Below, piece after piece: positions 50,899 to 62,010 of a DNA stretch of 62,010 nt (position 1 is its first letter; the number at the start of each line of letters is the position of its first letter). The stretch is from Nocardioides jejuensis (GTDB taxonomy: Bacteria; Actinomycetota; Actinomycetes; Propionibacteriales; Nocardioidaceae). A model generated the notes under the pieces. It saw only the letters and a program-made list of their open reading frames with translations. It did no database searches and was not told where the DNA came from. The stretch covers positions 1-62,010 of the forward strand of contig NZ_SJZJ01000021.1 in assembly GCF_004337475.1 (NCBI RefSeq), given 5' to 3'. Both the position numbers and the translations under genes were made by a program.

Positions 50899-51560
50899 GC
50901 GAGGTGCTTGAGCGCCTCGCGTCGGCTCAGCGGGCTGAGGTCGGTCCGCTCCACGTACGCCCGGACCCACGCGGGGTCGGTCTTCGCCAGGTCCCGCAAG
51001 GACCAGCCGATCGCCTTGCGCAGGAAGAACTCGCGGTCCTCGCGGCTCGGCTCGATGACCTCGGCGAGCAGTTCGCGGTCGGTGCGGTCGCGGCGTCCGA
51101 GCTGGCTGATGATCGCCAGGCGGCGGACCCAGAAGTCGTCGTCGGTGCTCCACCGCCGCACGAGATCCGCCGTGGTCCCGGGGTGCGCGTCGTGCAGCGC
51201 AGCGACGCGCTTGGCGATGCCGTCGACGTGGTCCCACCACTGACCGGTTCGCGCGATGTGTTCGAGGTAGGGCACCAGCGACCAGTCGCCCCGCAGCACG
51301 GTGAAGGTGAGCAGCTCGCTGGCGGCGTACCGCTCCTCGCGGTGGGTGGCGTCGTCCCACAGCTCGCGTGAGGTCGCGGCGAGCGTCTCCGCGTCCTTCA
51401 CCCCGACCTCACGGACCAGCTCGCGAGTGATCCGACGGACCTCCGGCCCGCGCACGCCGAGGAACGGCATCGCCGACTTCATGTACGCCTGCTGGCCGGG
51501 CGCGATCGTGGGGTCGGCAGCGGCGCCGAGAGCGGAGCGGATGGCGGATGCGAGGCTCAC
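50895..51560 (-). CDS. DNA alkylation repair enzyme, AlkD-like
   Basis: 221-aa HEAT-repeat protein. MPFLGVRGPEVRRITREL, ELWDDATHREERYAASELL, WWDHVDGIAKRVAAL, RWSTDDDFWVRRLAII and DREFFLRKAIGWSLRDLAKTDPAWVRAYV match the AlkD fold, which excises bulky or cationic alkylated bases. GTG at 51560 is chosen from family alignment; residues upstream are not conserved. Diverges from the DUF5995 gene. Confidence 0.88.
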   Translation of the reverse strand: MSLASAIRSALGAAADPTIAPGQQAYMKSAMPFLGVRGPEVRRITRELVREVGVKDAETLAATSRELWDDATHREERYAASELLTFTVLRGDWSLVPYLEHIARTGQWWDHVDGIAKRVAALHDAHPGTTADLVRRWSTDDDFWVRRLAIISQLGRRDRTDRELLAEVIEPSREDREFFLRKAIGWSLRDLAKTDPAWVRAYVERTDLSPLSRREALKHLA

Positions 51561-51617
51561 GCCGACAGTCTCCCCGAACGCCGGACAGCCTCCCGCGCGC
51601 AGGTCCATGCTGAGGCG

Positions 51618-52280
51618 ATGACCTCCGTCGACGACGTCATCGCCCGCATGCAGTCCATCGCCTCCGCGCTCGAACCCACCGATGGAGCGGCGGTCTTCAA
51701 CCGGGTCTACCTCGAGGTCACCGCGATGGTCCGGGACCGGCTCGCGGCGGGCACGGCATTCACCGACGACGCGTTCATGGCCGACCTCGACGTGCGGTTC
51801 GCGCAGCTCTGGTTCCGGGCGTACGACGCGTCCCCGGCCTCGCGTTCGCGGGCCTGGTCACCGCTGTTCGAGTCCCGGCGACGGGACCTGGCCCCGATCC
51901 AGTTCGCGCTGGCCGGCATGAACGCCCACATCGAGCACGACCTGCCCCTGGCGGTGGTGGCGACGTGCCTGTCCCACGGGCGGCGACCCGACGACGTACG
52001 CGCCGACTACGAGAAGGTCAACGACCTGCTGGCCGAGGTCGAGTCCGGGATCCGCCGCTCGTTCCTCGACGACCTCGGCCGGGCACTGGACGACGAGGTC
52101 GGGCCGCTCGCCCACCTGATCGCCGCCTGGGACATCGGCAAGGCGCGGGAGGCGGCCTGGGTCAGCGTCTGCCTGCTCTGGGAGCTCCGCGACAATCCGT
52201 TCCTGGACCTGCTGCAGCGCACCGCGCTCGACCGCACCGTCGGCCTCGGGTCGCGCCTCCTCCTCACCCCGGTGACCTGA
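51618..52280 (+). CDS. DUF5995 family protein
   Basis: 220-aa protein with the DUF5995 core ARRRDLAPIQ-like ESRRRDLAPIQFALAGMNAHIEHDLPLAVVATC, and a conserved VFNRVYLEVT segment near the N-terminus. ATG at 51618 is 6 nt after CATGCT (leaderless). Function unknown. Convergent with icd across a family A repeat array. Confidence 0.8.
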   Translation: MTSVDDVIARMQSIASALEPTDGAAVFNRVYLEVTAMVRDRLAAGTAFTDDAFMADLDVRFAQLWFRAYDASPASRSRAWSPLFESRRRDLAPIQFALAGMNAHIEHDLPLAVVATCLSHGRRPDDVRADYEKVNDLLAEVESGIRRSFLDDLGRALDDEVGPLAHLIAAWDIGKAREAAWVSVCLLWELRDNPFLDLLQRTALDRTVGLGSRLLLTPVT

Positions 52281-52290
52281 CGGGAGAACG

Positions 52291-52336
52291 CCGAAACCCG
52301 GGTTTCGGTGGACCAAAACCCGGGTTTCGACGTTCA
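52291..52336. repeat. Array of two 22-bp CCCGGG palindromic units (family A)
   Basis: CCGAAACCCGGGTTTCGG (52291-52308) is a perfect 18-nt palindrome; the second core AAAACCCGGGTTT lies 22 bp on (unit 52315-52336). It fills the gap between the convergent DUF5995 and icd stop codons. Confidence 0.85.
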
Positions 52337-52339
52337 GCC

Positions 52340-54580
<2,241 letters not shown>

Positions 54581-54640
54581 TATCTCAGGCGGGCTACCGG
54601 TCGGGACCGGGCTCGCACCGTGGCCCATCCTGCCCGAGCG

Positions 54641-55414
54641 TCAGCCGCGCGTGAAGCGGATCAGCTGGACCACCTCGTCGCCACCGGCGACCGTCTTCTC
54701 CGCGACGACCCCGACGCCCTCGGCGTACCACTTGTTCTCGACGAGATCCGGCTCGAGCGGCGTGGTGTCCTCGGTCCGCAGCAGCGAGACGTTGTCGAGG
54801 TTCGGCAGGACCGAACGCAGCGAGATCGGCAGGTGCAGGCCGGCTGGCAGGGACGCGTCGAGGTCGCGGACGGTGGCGCGGTCCTCGGCGTGACCGGCGA
54901 GGTATTCCATCCGGTAGCCGTCGCCGACCCGCGGGTTGGCGAGCATGGCGATGCCGGCGACCGCACCGTCGACCCCCGCCTCCCAGGAGCCTTCCTTCGA
55001 GAAGGTCTTCCCGCCAGGCGGGTCGTACTCGGAGGTGTCCTCGCCGAGGTACCAGACGTTGCCGTGGGTGTCCTGGGCGAACCAGTCGTGGGTGTCCTCG
55101 ACGATCCGGCCACGGCTGTCCATGACGACGTCGTGCACGCCGGTCGCCGTGACACCGTCCACCACGCGCGTGGCGGCGAGCACCGTCACGACGTTGCGCT
55201 GGACGCCGTCCTCGGAGGTGCTCCGGTAGACCCACGTGTTGCCCGGCCGGAGGGGAAGCCACGGGTTGTCGATCTGCGCGACGAAGTCACCCGGGTCGAG
55301 TGAAGGCGCGTCGGTCTTCGTCGCGTCGGCGTGCGGAGCCTTCGACGGCTGTCCGCCGCACGACACAAGCACGAGTGCAGCCGCGGCTGCCAGACCGGCA
55401 AGCGAGGAGCGCAT
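54641..55414 (-). CDS. Secreted lipoprotein, hypothetical
   Basis: 257-aa lipoprotein. MRSSLAGLAAAAALVLVSC carries the lipobox (LVSC, Cys19), then a Lys/Asp-rich linker. The body reads VAQIDNPWLPLRPGNTWVYRSTSEDGVQRNVVTVL, DSRGRIVEDTHDWFAQDTHGNVWYLGEDTSEYD, a beta-rich pattern seen in uncharacterised actinobacterial lipoproteins. ATG at 55414 is 6 nt after CATGCT (leaderless). Function unknown. Confidence 0.8.
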   Translation of the reverse strand: MRSSLAGLAAAAALVLVSCGGQPSKAPHADATKTDAPSLDPGDFVAQIDNPWLPLRPGNTWVYRSTSEDGVQRNVVTVLAATRVVDGVTATGVHDVVMDSRGRIVEDTHDWFAQDTHGNVWYLGEDTSEYDPPGGKTFSKEGSWEAGVDGAVAGIAMLANPRVGDGYRMEYLAGHAEDRATVRDLDASLPAGLHLPISLRSVLPNLDNVSLLRTEDTTPLEPDLVENKWYAEGVGVVAEKTVAGGDEVVQLIRFTRG

Positions 55415-55596
55415 ACCAGCAGCATGGCACGCGCCCCCGACCACAGCCACGGGCCGCGGCAGGAGGTCGCTGGACGCCGCAGGACGCTGAGGGACAACCC
55501 GGACGACACGGACAGGCCCTCCGGCTGGTCGACCGGCGAGCCGCGGTGTCATCCCTAGCGTTGAGCCGTCTCACTCCTACATCCCGGAGGTACCCC

Positions 55597-56334
55597 ATGC
55601 CTGCTCCCACCTTCAGTCCGGCCTCGCGCTGGACCGCCGAGTTCCTCGGCACCCTCGTCCTGGTCCTCGGCGGCTGCGGCACGGCCGTCCTCGCCGGCGA
55701 CAAGGTCGGCTACCTCGGTGTCGCCCTGGCCTTCGGCCTCACGGTCGTCGCCGGCGCCTACGCGTTCGGCCACGTCTCGGGCGGCCACTTCAACCCCGCC
55801 GTCACCGTGGGTCTCGCGACGGCGGGCCGGTTCAGCTGGGCCGACGTCCCGGCGTACGTCCTCTCGCAGGTGCTCGGCGGCTCTGCCGGCGCGGGCATCC
55901 TGTGGCTGATCGCCAACGGCAACCCCGCCTTCAGCGCGGCGGACGGCTTCGCCACCAACGGCTACGGCGACCACTCCCCCGGCGGCTACAGCCTGCTGGC
56001 CGTCGCGATCTGCGAGGTCGTGCTCACCGCCGTGTTCATCCGGGTCATCCTCGGCGCGTCCGCCAAGGCCGCGACGCCGGGCTTCGCCGGTCTCGCCATC
56101 GGCCTCACGCTGACCCTGATCCACCTGATCTCGATCCCGGTCAGCAACACCTCGGTCAACCCGGCCCGCTCGCTCGCGGTGGCCTGGTTCAACACCGACG
56201 CACTGGGCCAGGTCTGGCTCTTCATCGTCGCGCCGATCGCCGGCGCGATCCTCGGTGCGCTGCTCTACCGCGGCGAGGACGACATCGCCGAGGCGATCGG
56301 CGAGATCGTCGACGAGGTCGACGACCGGATCTGA
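55597..56334 (+). CDS. aqpZ: Aquaporin (MIP family, AqpZ-like)
   Basis: 245-aa water channel with six helices and two half-helix NPA motifs: GHVSGGHFNPAVTVGLATAG and SIPVSNTSVNPARSLAVAWF. The narrow selectivity residues of AqpZ (His in the fifth-helix IHLISIPVSNTSVNPAR segment, Arg after the second NPA) are present, favouring water over glycerol. The C-terminus is acidic. ATG at 55597 with CGGAGG 6 nt upstream; a TAGCGT box lies at about 55556. Confidence 0.93.
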   Translation: MPAPTFSPASRWTAEFLGTLVLVLGGCGTAVLAGDKVGYLGVALAFGLTVVAGAYAFGHVSGGHFNPAVTVGLATAGRFSWADVPAYVLSQVLGGSAGAGILWLIANGNPAFSAADGFATNGYGDHSPGGYSLLAVAICEVVLTAVFIRVILGASAKAATPGFAGLAIGLTLTLIHLISIPVSNTSVNPARSLAVAWFNTDALGQVWLFIVAPIAGAILGALLYRGEDDIAEAIGEIVDEVDDRI

Positions 56335-56348
56335 TCCCTGCAGTACGC

Positions 56349-56386
56349 CGAAGGGCCCGACCACCGCGAGGTGATCGGGCCCTTCG
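56349..56386 (+). terminator. aqpZ/katG terminator hairpin
   Basis: CGAAGGGCCCGA (56349-56360) pairs with TCGGGCCCTTCG (56375-56386), topped by CACC/GGTG around GCGA. The TGCTTGC tail is on the plus side, so it mainly serves aqpZ, but the convergent katG stop lies 10 nt away. Confidence 0.82.
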
Positions 56387-56395
56387 TGCTTGCGG

Positions 56396-59006
<2,611 letters not shown>

Positions 59007-59028
59007 GTCAGCATCATGCACGCTTATT

Positions 59029-59041
59029 TTGAATGATTCAA
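59029..59041. promoter_or_regulatory. Candidate FurA operator
   Basis: TTGAATGATTCAA, two 6-bp arms around a G, lies in an AT-rich patch (59024-59048) 23 bp upstream of the furA start, where an autoregulatory Fur box is expected. Confidence 0.6.
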
Positions 59042-59173
59042 GAAAAGAACGCGGCGAGTTGGTGACGATCCACCCCCGTGTTGCACGAGATGGAAATCGG
59101 ACGCACTCCCTCACGCACGCGGCCGCTGCTAGCGTCGAGGGCATCCCGCCCGTCGACTCCCAGGAGTTTTCTC

Positions 59174-60157
59174 GTGAGCACCACCCCGCTCAAGGTCGCC
59201 GTCACCGGCGCCGCCGGTCAGATCGGTTACAGCCTTCTCTTCCGCCTCGCGAGCGGCGCCCTCGGCGACCGCCCGATCCAGCTCCAGCTGCTGGAGATCG
59301 AGCCCGCCCTCAAGGCGCTCGAGGGCGTCGTGATGGAGCTCGACGACTGCGCGTTCCCGGGTCTCGCCGGCGTCGAGATCGGCTCCGACCCGACGAAGAT
59401 CTTCGACGGCGTCAACCTGGCCCTGCTCGTCGGCGCGCGTCCGCGTGGCCCGGGCATGGAGCGTGGCGACCTGCTCTCCGCCAATGGCGCGATCTTCACC
59501 GCGCAGGGCAAGGCCCTCAACGAGGTCGCCGCTGACGACGTCCGCATCGGCGTGACCGGCAACCCGGCCAACACCAACGCGCTCATCGCGATGACCAACG
59601 CGATCGACATCCCCAACGAGCGCTTCTCGGCGCTGACCCGTCTCGACCACAACCGCGCCCTGTCGCAGCTCGCTGCGAAGACCGGCGCGTCGGTCAACGA
59701 CATCACGAAGATGACGATCTGGGGCAACCACTCGGCCACCCAGTACCCCGACCTCTTCCACGCCGAGATCGCCGGCAAGAACGCCGCCGAGGTCGTCAAC
59801 GACCAGGCCTGGGTGGAGAACGACTTCATCCCCACCGTCGCCAAGCGTGGCGCCGCGATCATCGACGCCCGTGGCGCCTCCTCGGCCGCCTCCGCCGCGT
59901 CGGCGACCTGCAACGCCGCCCGCGACTGGCTCAACGGCACCCCCGCGGGCGACTGGGTCTCGATGGCGGTCGTCTCCGACGGCTCCTACGGGGTCCCCGA
60001 GGGACTCATCTCGTCGTTCCCGGTCACGACGTCCGGCGGCGACTGGAGCATCGTCCAGGGCCTCGAGATCTCGGACTTCTCGCGTGGTCGTATCGACGCG
60101 TCCGTCGCCGAGCTGGCCGACGAGAAGGCCGCTGTCACGGAGCTCGGCCTGATCTGA
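59174..60157 (+). CDS. mdh: Malate dehydrogenase
   Basis: 327-aa NAD-dependent malate dehydrogenase. The NAD-binding motif is [19 protein letters not shown]; the mobile loop arginines are in [15 protein letters not shown], the substrate Arg in LTRLDHNRA, and the catalytic His in [15 protein letters not shown] at 59174 has AGGAG 7 nt upstream; a TAGCGT box is at about 59130. Confidence 0.96.
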   Translation: MSTTPLKVAVTGAAGQIGYSLLFRLASGALGDRPIQLQLLEIEPALKALEGVVMELDDCAFPGLAGVEIGSDPTKIFDGVNLALLVGARPRGPGMERGDLLSANGAIFTAQGKALNEVAADDVRIGVTGNPANTNALIAMTNAIDIPNERFSALTRLDHNRALSQLAAKTGASVNDITKMTIWGNHSATQYPDLFHAEIAGKNAAEVVNDQAWVENDFIPTVAKRGAAIIDARGASSAASAASATCNAARDWLNGTPAGDWVSMAVVSDGSYGVPEGLISSFPVTTSGGDWSIVQGLEISDFSRGRIDASVAELADEKAAVTELGLI

Positions 60158-60163
60158 CACCAA

Positions 60164-60232
60164 GACGGGGCCCGTGCCCACGTGAGACGGGGCTCGTGCC
60201 GGGGACTTCTCCGGCACGGGCCCCGTCTCGGC
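60164..60232. repeat. Array of 22-bp GGGCCCGT palindromic units (family B)
   Basis: Two direct units (60164-60185 and 60186-60207, GACGGGGC(C/T)CGTGCC) are followed by one inverted unit (60211-60232, CCGGCACGGGCCCCGTCTCG). The second and third units can pair into a long hairpin with a short loop. Located between the convergent mdh and DUF3017 stop codons. Confidence 0.82.
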
Positions 60233-60241
60233 GTTCTGGCG

Positions 60242-60652
60242 TCAGCGAGGCTGGTCGGGGATCGTCGCGGCCAGGACGATCAGCGCGATGCCCACGCTCG
60301 CCAGCAGCAGCGTGTCAAACCGCCGCCGTCGTACGCCGAGCATGCCGGCGTCGTCGCCGGGCAGGATCAGCCGACCGGCGGTCGCGACGAGGAGCGCACC
60401 GCCGAGCCAGGTGACGCCGAGGCGCCACGGCCCGGCCGCACCGATCGCGATACCCACGAGCGCCAGGCCGAGCACGACCAGGTAGATCACGCCGCCGATC
60501 GTCTCGGGCTGCTTGATCCGGGCGACCTCGCGCAGCGGCGGGATCGGTCCACGAACCGCATCGACACCCGCGACGACGTCGTCCGGAAGGTCCGCGTCCT
60601 CGGGGAGGACGGGCTCCGTGTCGTCGACCGGCTCGAGCGGCTCGTCCGCCAC
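60242..60652 (-). CDS. DUF3017 membrane protein
   Basis: 136-aa protein with an acidic N-terminus and three membrane segments (TIGGVIYLVVLGLALVGIAIGA; LGVTWLGGALLVATAGRLIL; FDTLLLASVGIALIVLAATI). GVRRRRFDTLLL is a family hallmark. It is commonly downstream of folD in actinobacteria, as here: GTG at 60652 follows the folD stop by one base (TGA-C-GTG). Function unknown. Confidence 0.85.
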   Translation of the reverse strand: MADEPLEPVDDTEPVLPEDADLPDDVVAGVDAVRGPIPPLREVARIKQPETIGGVIYLVVLGLALVGIAIGAAGPWRLGVTWLGGALLVATAGRLILPGDDAGMLGVRRRRFDTLLLASVGIALIVLAATIPDQPR

Positions 60653-60653
60653 G

Positions 60654-61505
60654 TCAGGCCAGCTTGCTCTCGGCGATGCTCACGACGTTGGCCAGCAGCA
60701 TCGCGCGGGTCATCGGGCCGACTCCACCGGGGTTGGGCGAGACCCAGCCGGCGACGTCCCAGACGTCGTCGGCGACATCGCCGGTGACCTTGCCGTCGAC
60801 GCGCGAGACGCCCACGTCGAGGACCGCAGCGCCCGGCTTGACCATGTCGGCGGTGATGATTCCGGGAACGCCGGCGGCGGCCACGACGATGTCGGCCTTG
60901 CGCACGTGCGCGGCCAGGTCGACGGTGCCGGTGTGGCAGAGGGTGACGGTCGCGTTCTCGCTGCGACGCGTGAGCAGCAGGCCGAGCGGGCGGCCGACGG
61001 TGACGCCGCGACCGACGACCACGACCTCCTTGCCGGCGATCTCGACGCCGTGGCGGCGGAGGATCTCGACGATGCCGTACGGCGTGCAGGGCAGCGGAGC
61101 CTCCTTGCCGAGCACCAGCCAGCCGAGGTTGGTCGGGTGCAGGCCGTCGGCGTCCTTGGCGGGGTCGATCAGGCCGAGCACACGGTTCTCGTCGCGGCCG
61201 CGCGGGAGCGGGAGCTGCACGATGTAGCCGGTGCAGGCCGGGTCGTCGTTGAGCTGCCGGACGGCGTCCTCGATCTCCTCCTGGGAGGCGGTCTCGGGGA
61301 GGTCGATGCGGATCGACTCGATGCCGACCTCGGCGCAGTCCTTGTGCTTGCCGCCGACGTACCACCGCGAGCCCGGGTCGTCGCCGACCAGGATCGTGCC
61401 GAGACCAGGCACGACGCCCTGGTCGCGGAGCGCGCCGATCCGAACCTTGAGCTCGTCCTTGATCGCGGCGGAGGTGGCGGTGCCGTCAAGCTTCTGTGCA
61501 GTCAC
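60654..61505 (-). CDS. folD: Methylenetetrahydrofolate dehydrogenase/cyclohydrolase FolD
   Basis: 283-aa bifunctional enzyme oxidising 5,10-methylene-THF to 10-formyl-THF. The catalytic Lys is in [27 protein letters not shown] and [17 protein letters not shown] are the conserved folate and NADP motifs; the C-terminus [16 protein letters not shown] is diagnostic. GTG at 61505 lies 7 nt after TAGACT (61513-61518), a leaderless-type promoter. Confidence 0.96.
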   Translation of the reverse strand: MTAQKLDGTATSAAIKDELKVRIGALRDQGVVPGLGTILVGDDPGSRWYVGGKHKDCAEVGIESIRIDLPETASQEEIEDAVRQLNDDPACTGYIVQLPLPRGRDENRVLGLIDPAKDADGLHPTNLGWLVLGKEAPLPCTPYGIVEILRRHGVEIAGKEVVVVGRGVTVGRPLGLLLTRRSENATVTLCHTGTVDLAAHVRKADIVVAAAGVPGIITADMVKPGAAVLDVGVSRVDGKVTGDVADDVWDVAGWVSPNPGGVGPMTRAMLLANVVSIAESKLA

Positions 61506-61566
61506 GGGGGTCAGTCTAGGGAGTCAGCAGGCGTACGCCGCTCTCCGCGCGCGCCGCCGGACGCCA

Positions 61567-61602
61567 GGACTCGGGGCCGGACTCGGGGCCGGGCTCAGGG
61601 CC
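61567..61602. repeat. Three tandem 12-bp repeats
   Basis: GGACTCGGGGCC occurs twice exactly (61567-61578, 61579-61590) and once with changes (GGGCTCAGGGCC, 61591-61602). The last copy contains the stop codon of the PPOX gene, so the tract lies at that gene's 3' end. Confidence 0.65.
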
Positions 61603-62010
61603 GGTACGCCGGGTCGTCGTGCGGCAGCGCGTCGCAGGCCCACTCCGCCTGCTTCCAGCCGGGGATCGGCGGAGCGACACCCGCGTGCGGGACGAACGGC
61701 GACTCCGCCACCTTCTGCCAGCGGTGGATGTAGCGCGGGCAGTTCGGGAAGACGTCGGTGACGCTGACGCGGACGACGAGGATCGCGCCCGGCCAGGTGT
61801 CGAGGAGCGGGTCGTCGGCGGACACGGTCGCCTCGCCGTGGACCCGCATCCGGTTCGGATGCTCGAGGTCGATGAAGAGCAGCCCGACCTTCGCGGTCTC
61901 CGACGCATTGCCCAGCGACAGGAACATCCCGTTGCCGTCGTACGACGGAAAGGCGAGCGTCCTCTCGTCGAGGACGCGCACGAAGCCCGGCGCCCCGCCC
62001 TTGTAGGAGC
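61595..62010 (-). CDS. Pyridoxamine 5'-phosphate oxidase-family flavoprotein (5' end outside window)
   Basis: 138 codons of a split-barrel flavin-binding protein. The frame is open to the window edge and reads SYKGGAPGFVRVLDERTLAF then PSYDGNGMFLSLGNASETAKVGLLFID, the conserved centre of PPOX-like proteins; the C-terminus is DVFPNCPRYIHRWQKVAES. An internal GTG at 61981 is not the true start because conserved residues precede it. Family members bind FMN/F420-type cofactors; true pyridoxamine oxidase activity is unlikely. Confidence 0.85.
   Translation of the reverse strand, partial: SYKGGAPGFVRVLDERTLAFPSYDGNGMFLSLGNASETAKVGLLFIDLEHPNRMRVHGEATVSADDPLLDTWPGAILVVRVSVTDVFPNCPRYIHRWQKVAESPFVPHAGVAPPIPGWKQAEWACDALPHDDPAYRP

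Overview
The window is about 62 kb of very GC-rich DNA with strong third-position GC bias, many GTG starts, and -10 boxes lying 6-7 nt before start codons (leaderless transcripts). This is typical of a high-GC actinobacterium. The gene set (monomeric isocitrate dehydrogenase, furA-katG pair, B-type SdhCAB, DUF5995, DUF3017, SCO4848-type and 13E12-type HNH proteins) and the intergenic repeats point to Nocardioides or a close relative; the genus is an inference. No rRNA, tRNA, CRISPR array, transposase or phage structural gene was recognised.

Layout. 0-3.3 kb: a SpoIID/LytB protein and an LpdA-type flavoprotein. 3.5-7.7 kb: a sulfonate-type operon (flavin monooxygenase, binding lipoprotein, ATPase, permease), divergent from a YdcZ-type transporter. 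8.8-12.4 kb: an AurF-like diiron protein, a small membrane protein, dihydrolipoyl dehydrogenase and a gamma-glutamylcyclotransferase-like protein. 12.4-28.6 kb: nucleoside salvage. punA, a phosphosugar mutase and deoC lie on one strand. A tightly overlapping operon on the other encodes a nucleoside-type ABC importer (BMP lipoprotein, double ATPase, two permeases, one of them frameshifted) followed by cdd, deoA and add. 28.6-35 kb: an accessory zone between meaB and mutAB, holding an extra infA, small putative immunity proteins, a decayed HNH endonuclease gene and a 2.6-kb segment flanked by direct copies of the mutB 3' end. 35-38.9 kb: methylmalonyl-CoA mutase genes mutA-mutB. 39-44.3 kb: a membrane protein, a glycosyltransferase and sdhCAB. 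44.4-52.3 kb: BrkB-type membrane protein, 2'-5' RNA ligase-like protein, trpS, a lipoprotein, an MFS exporter, a Ca2+/H+ antiporter, AlkD and DUF5995. 52.3-62 kb: icd, a lipoprotein, an aquaporin, furA-katG, mdh, DUF3017, folD and a PPOX-family gene running off the end.

Functionally the region combines nucleoside import and catabolism (cdd, deoA, add, punA, mutase, deoC) feeding central carbon metabolism, several TCA and anaplerotic enzymes (lpd, sdhCAB, icd, mdh, mutAB/meaB), and oxidative-stress defence (furA-katG).

The most unusual non-coding signal is a set of short palindrome arrays at gene 3' ends. Two families have different cores (AAACCCGGGTTT and GACGGGGCCCGTG/ACGAGGCCCGTCTCG) but share a 22-bp repeat period. 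A third family (CTTCACC...GGTGAAG, units of about 32 nt) brackets a DUF559 gene. A separate set of stem-loops with a CACC/GGTG top acts as probable terminators.
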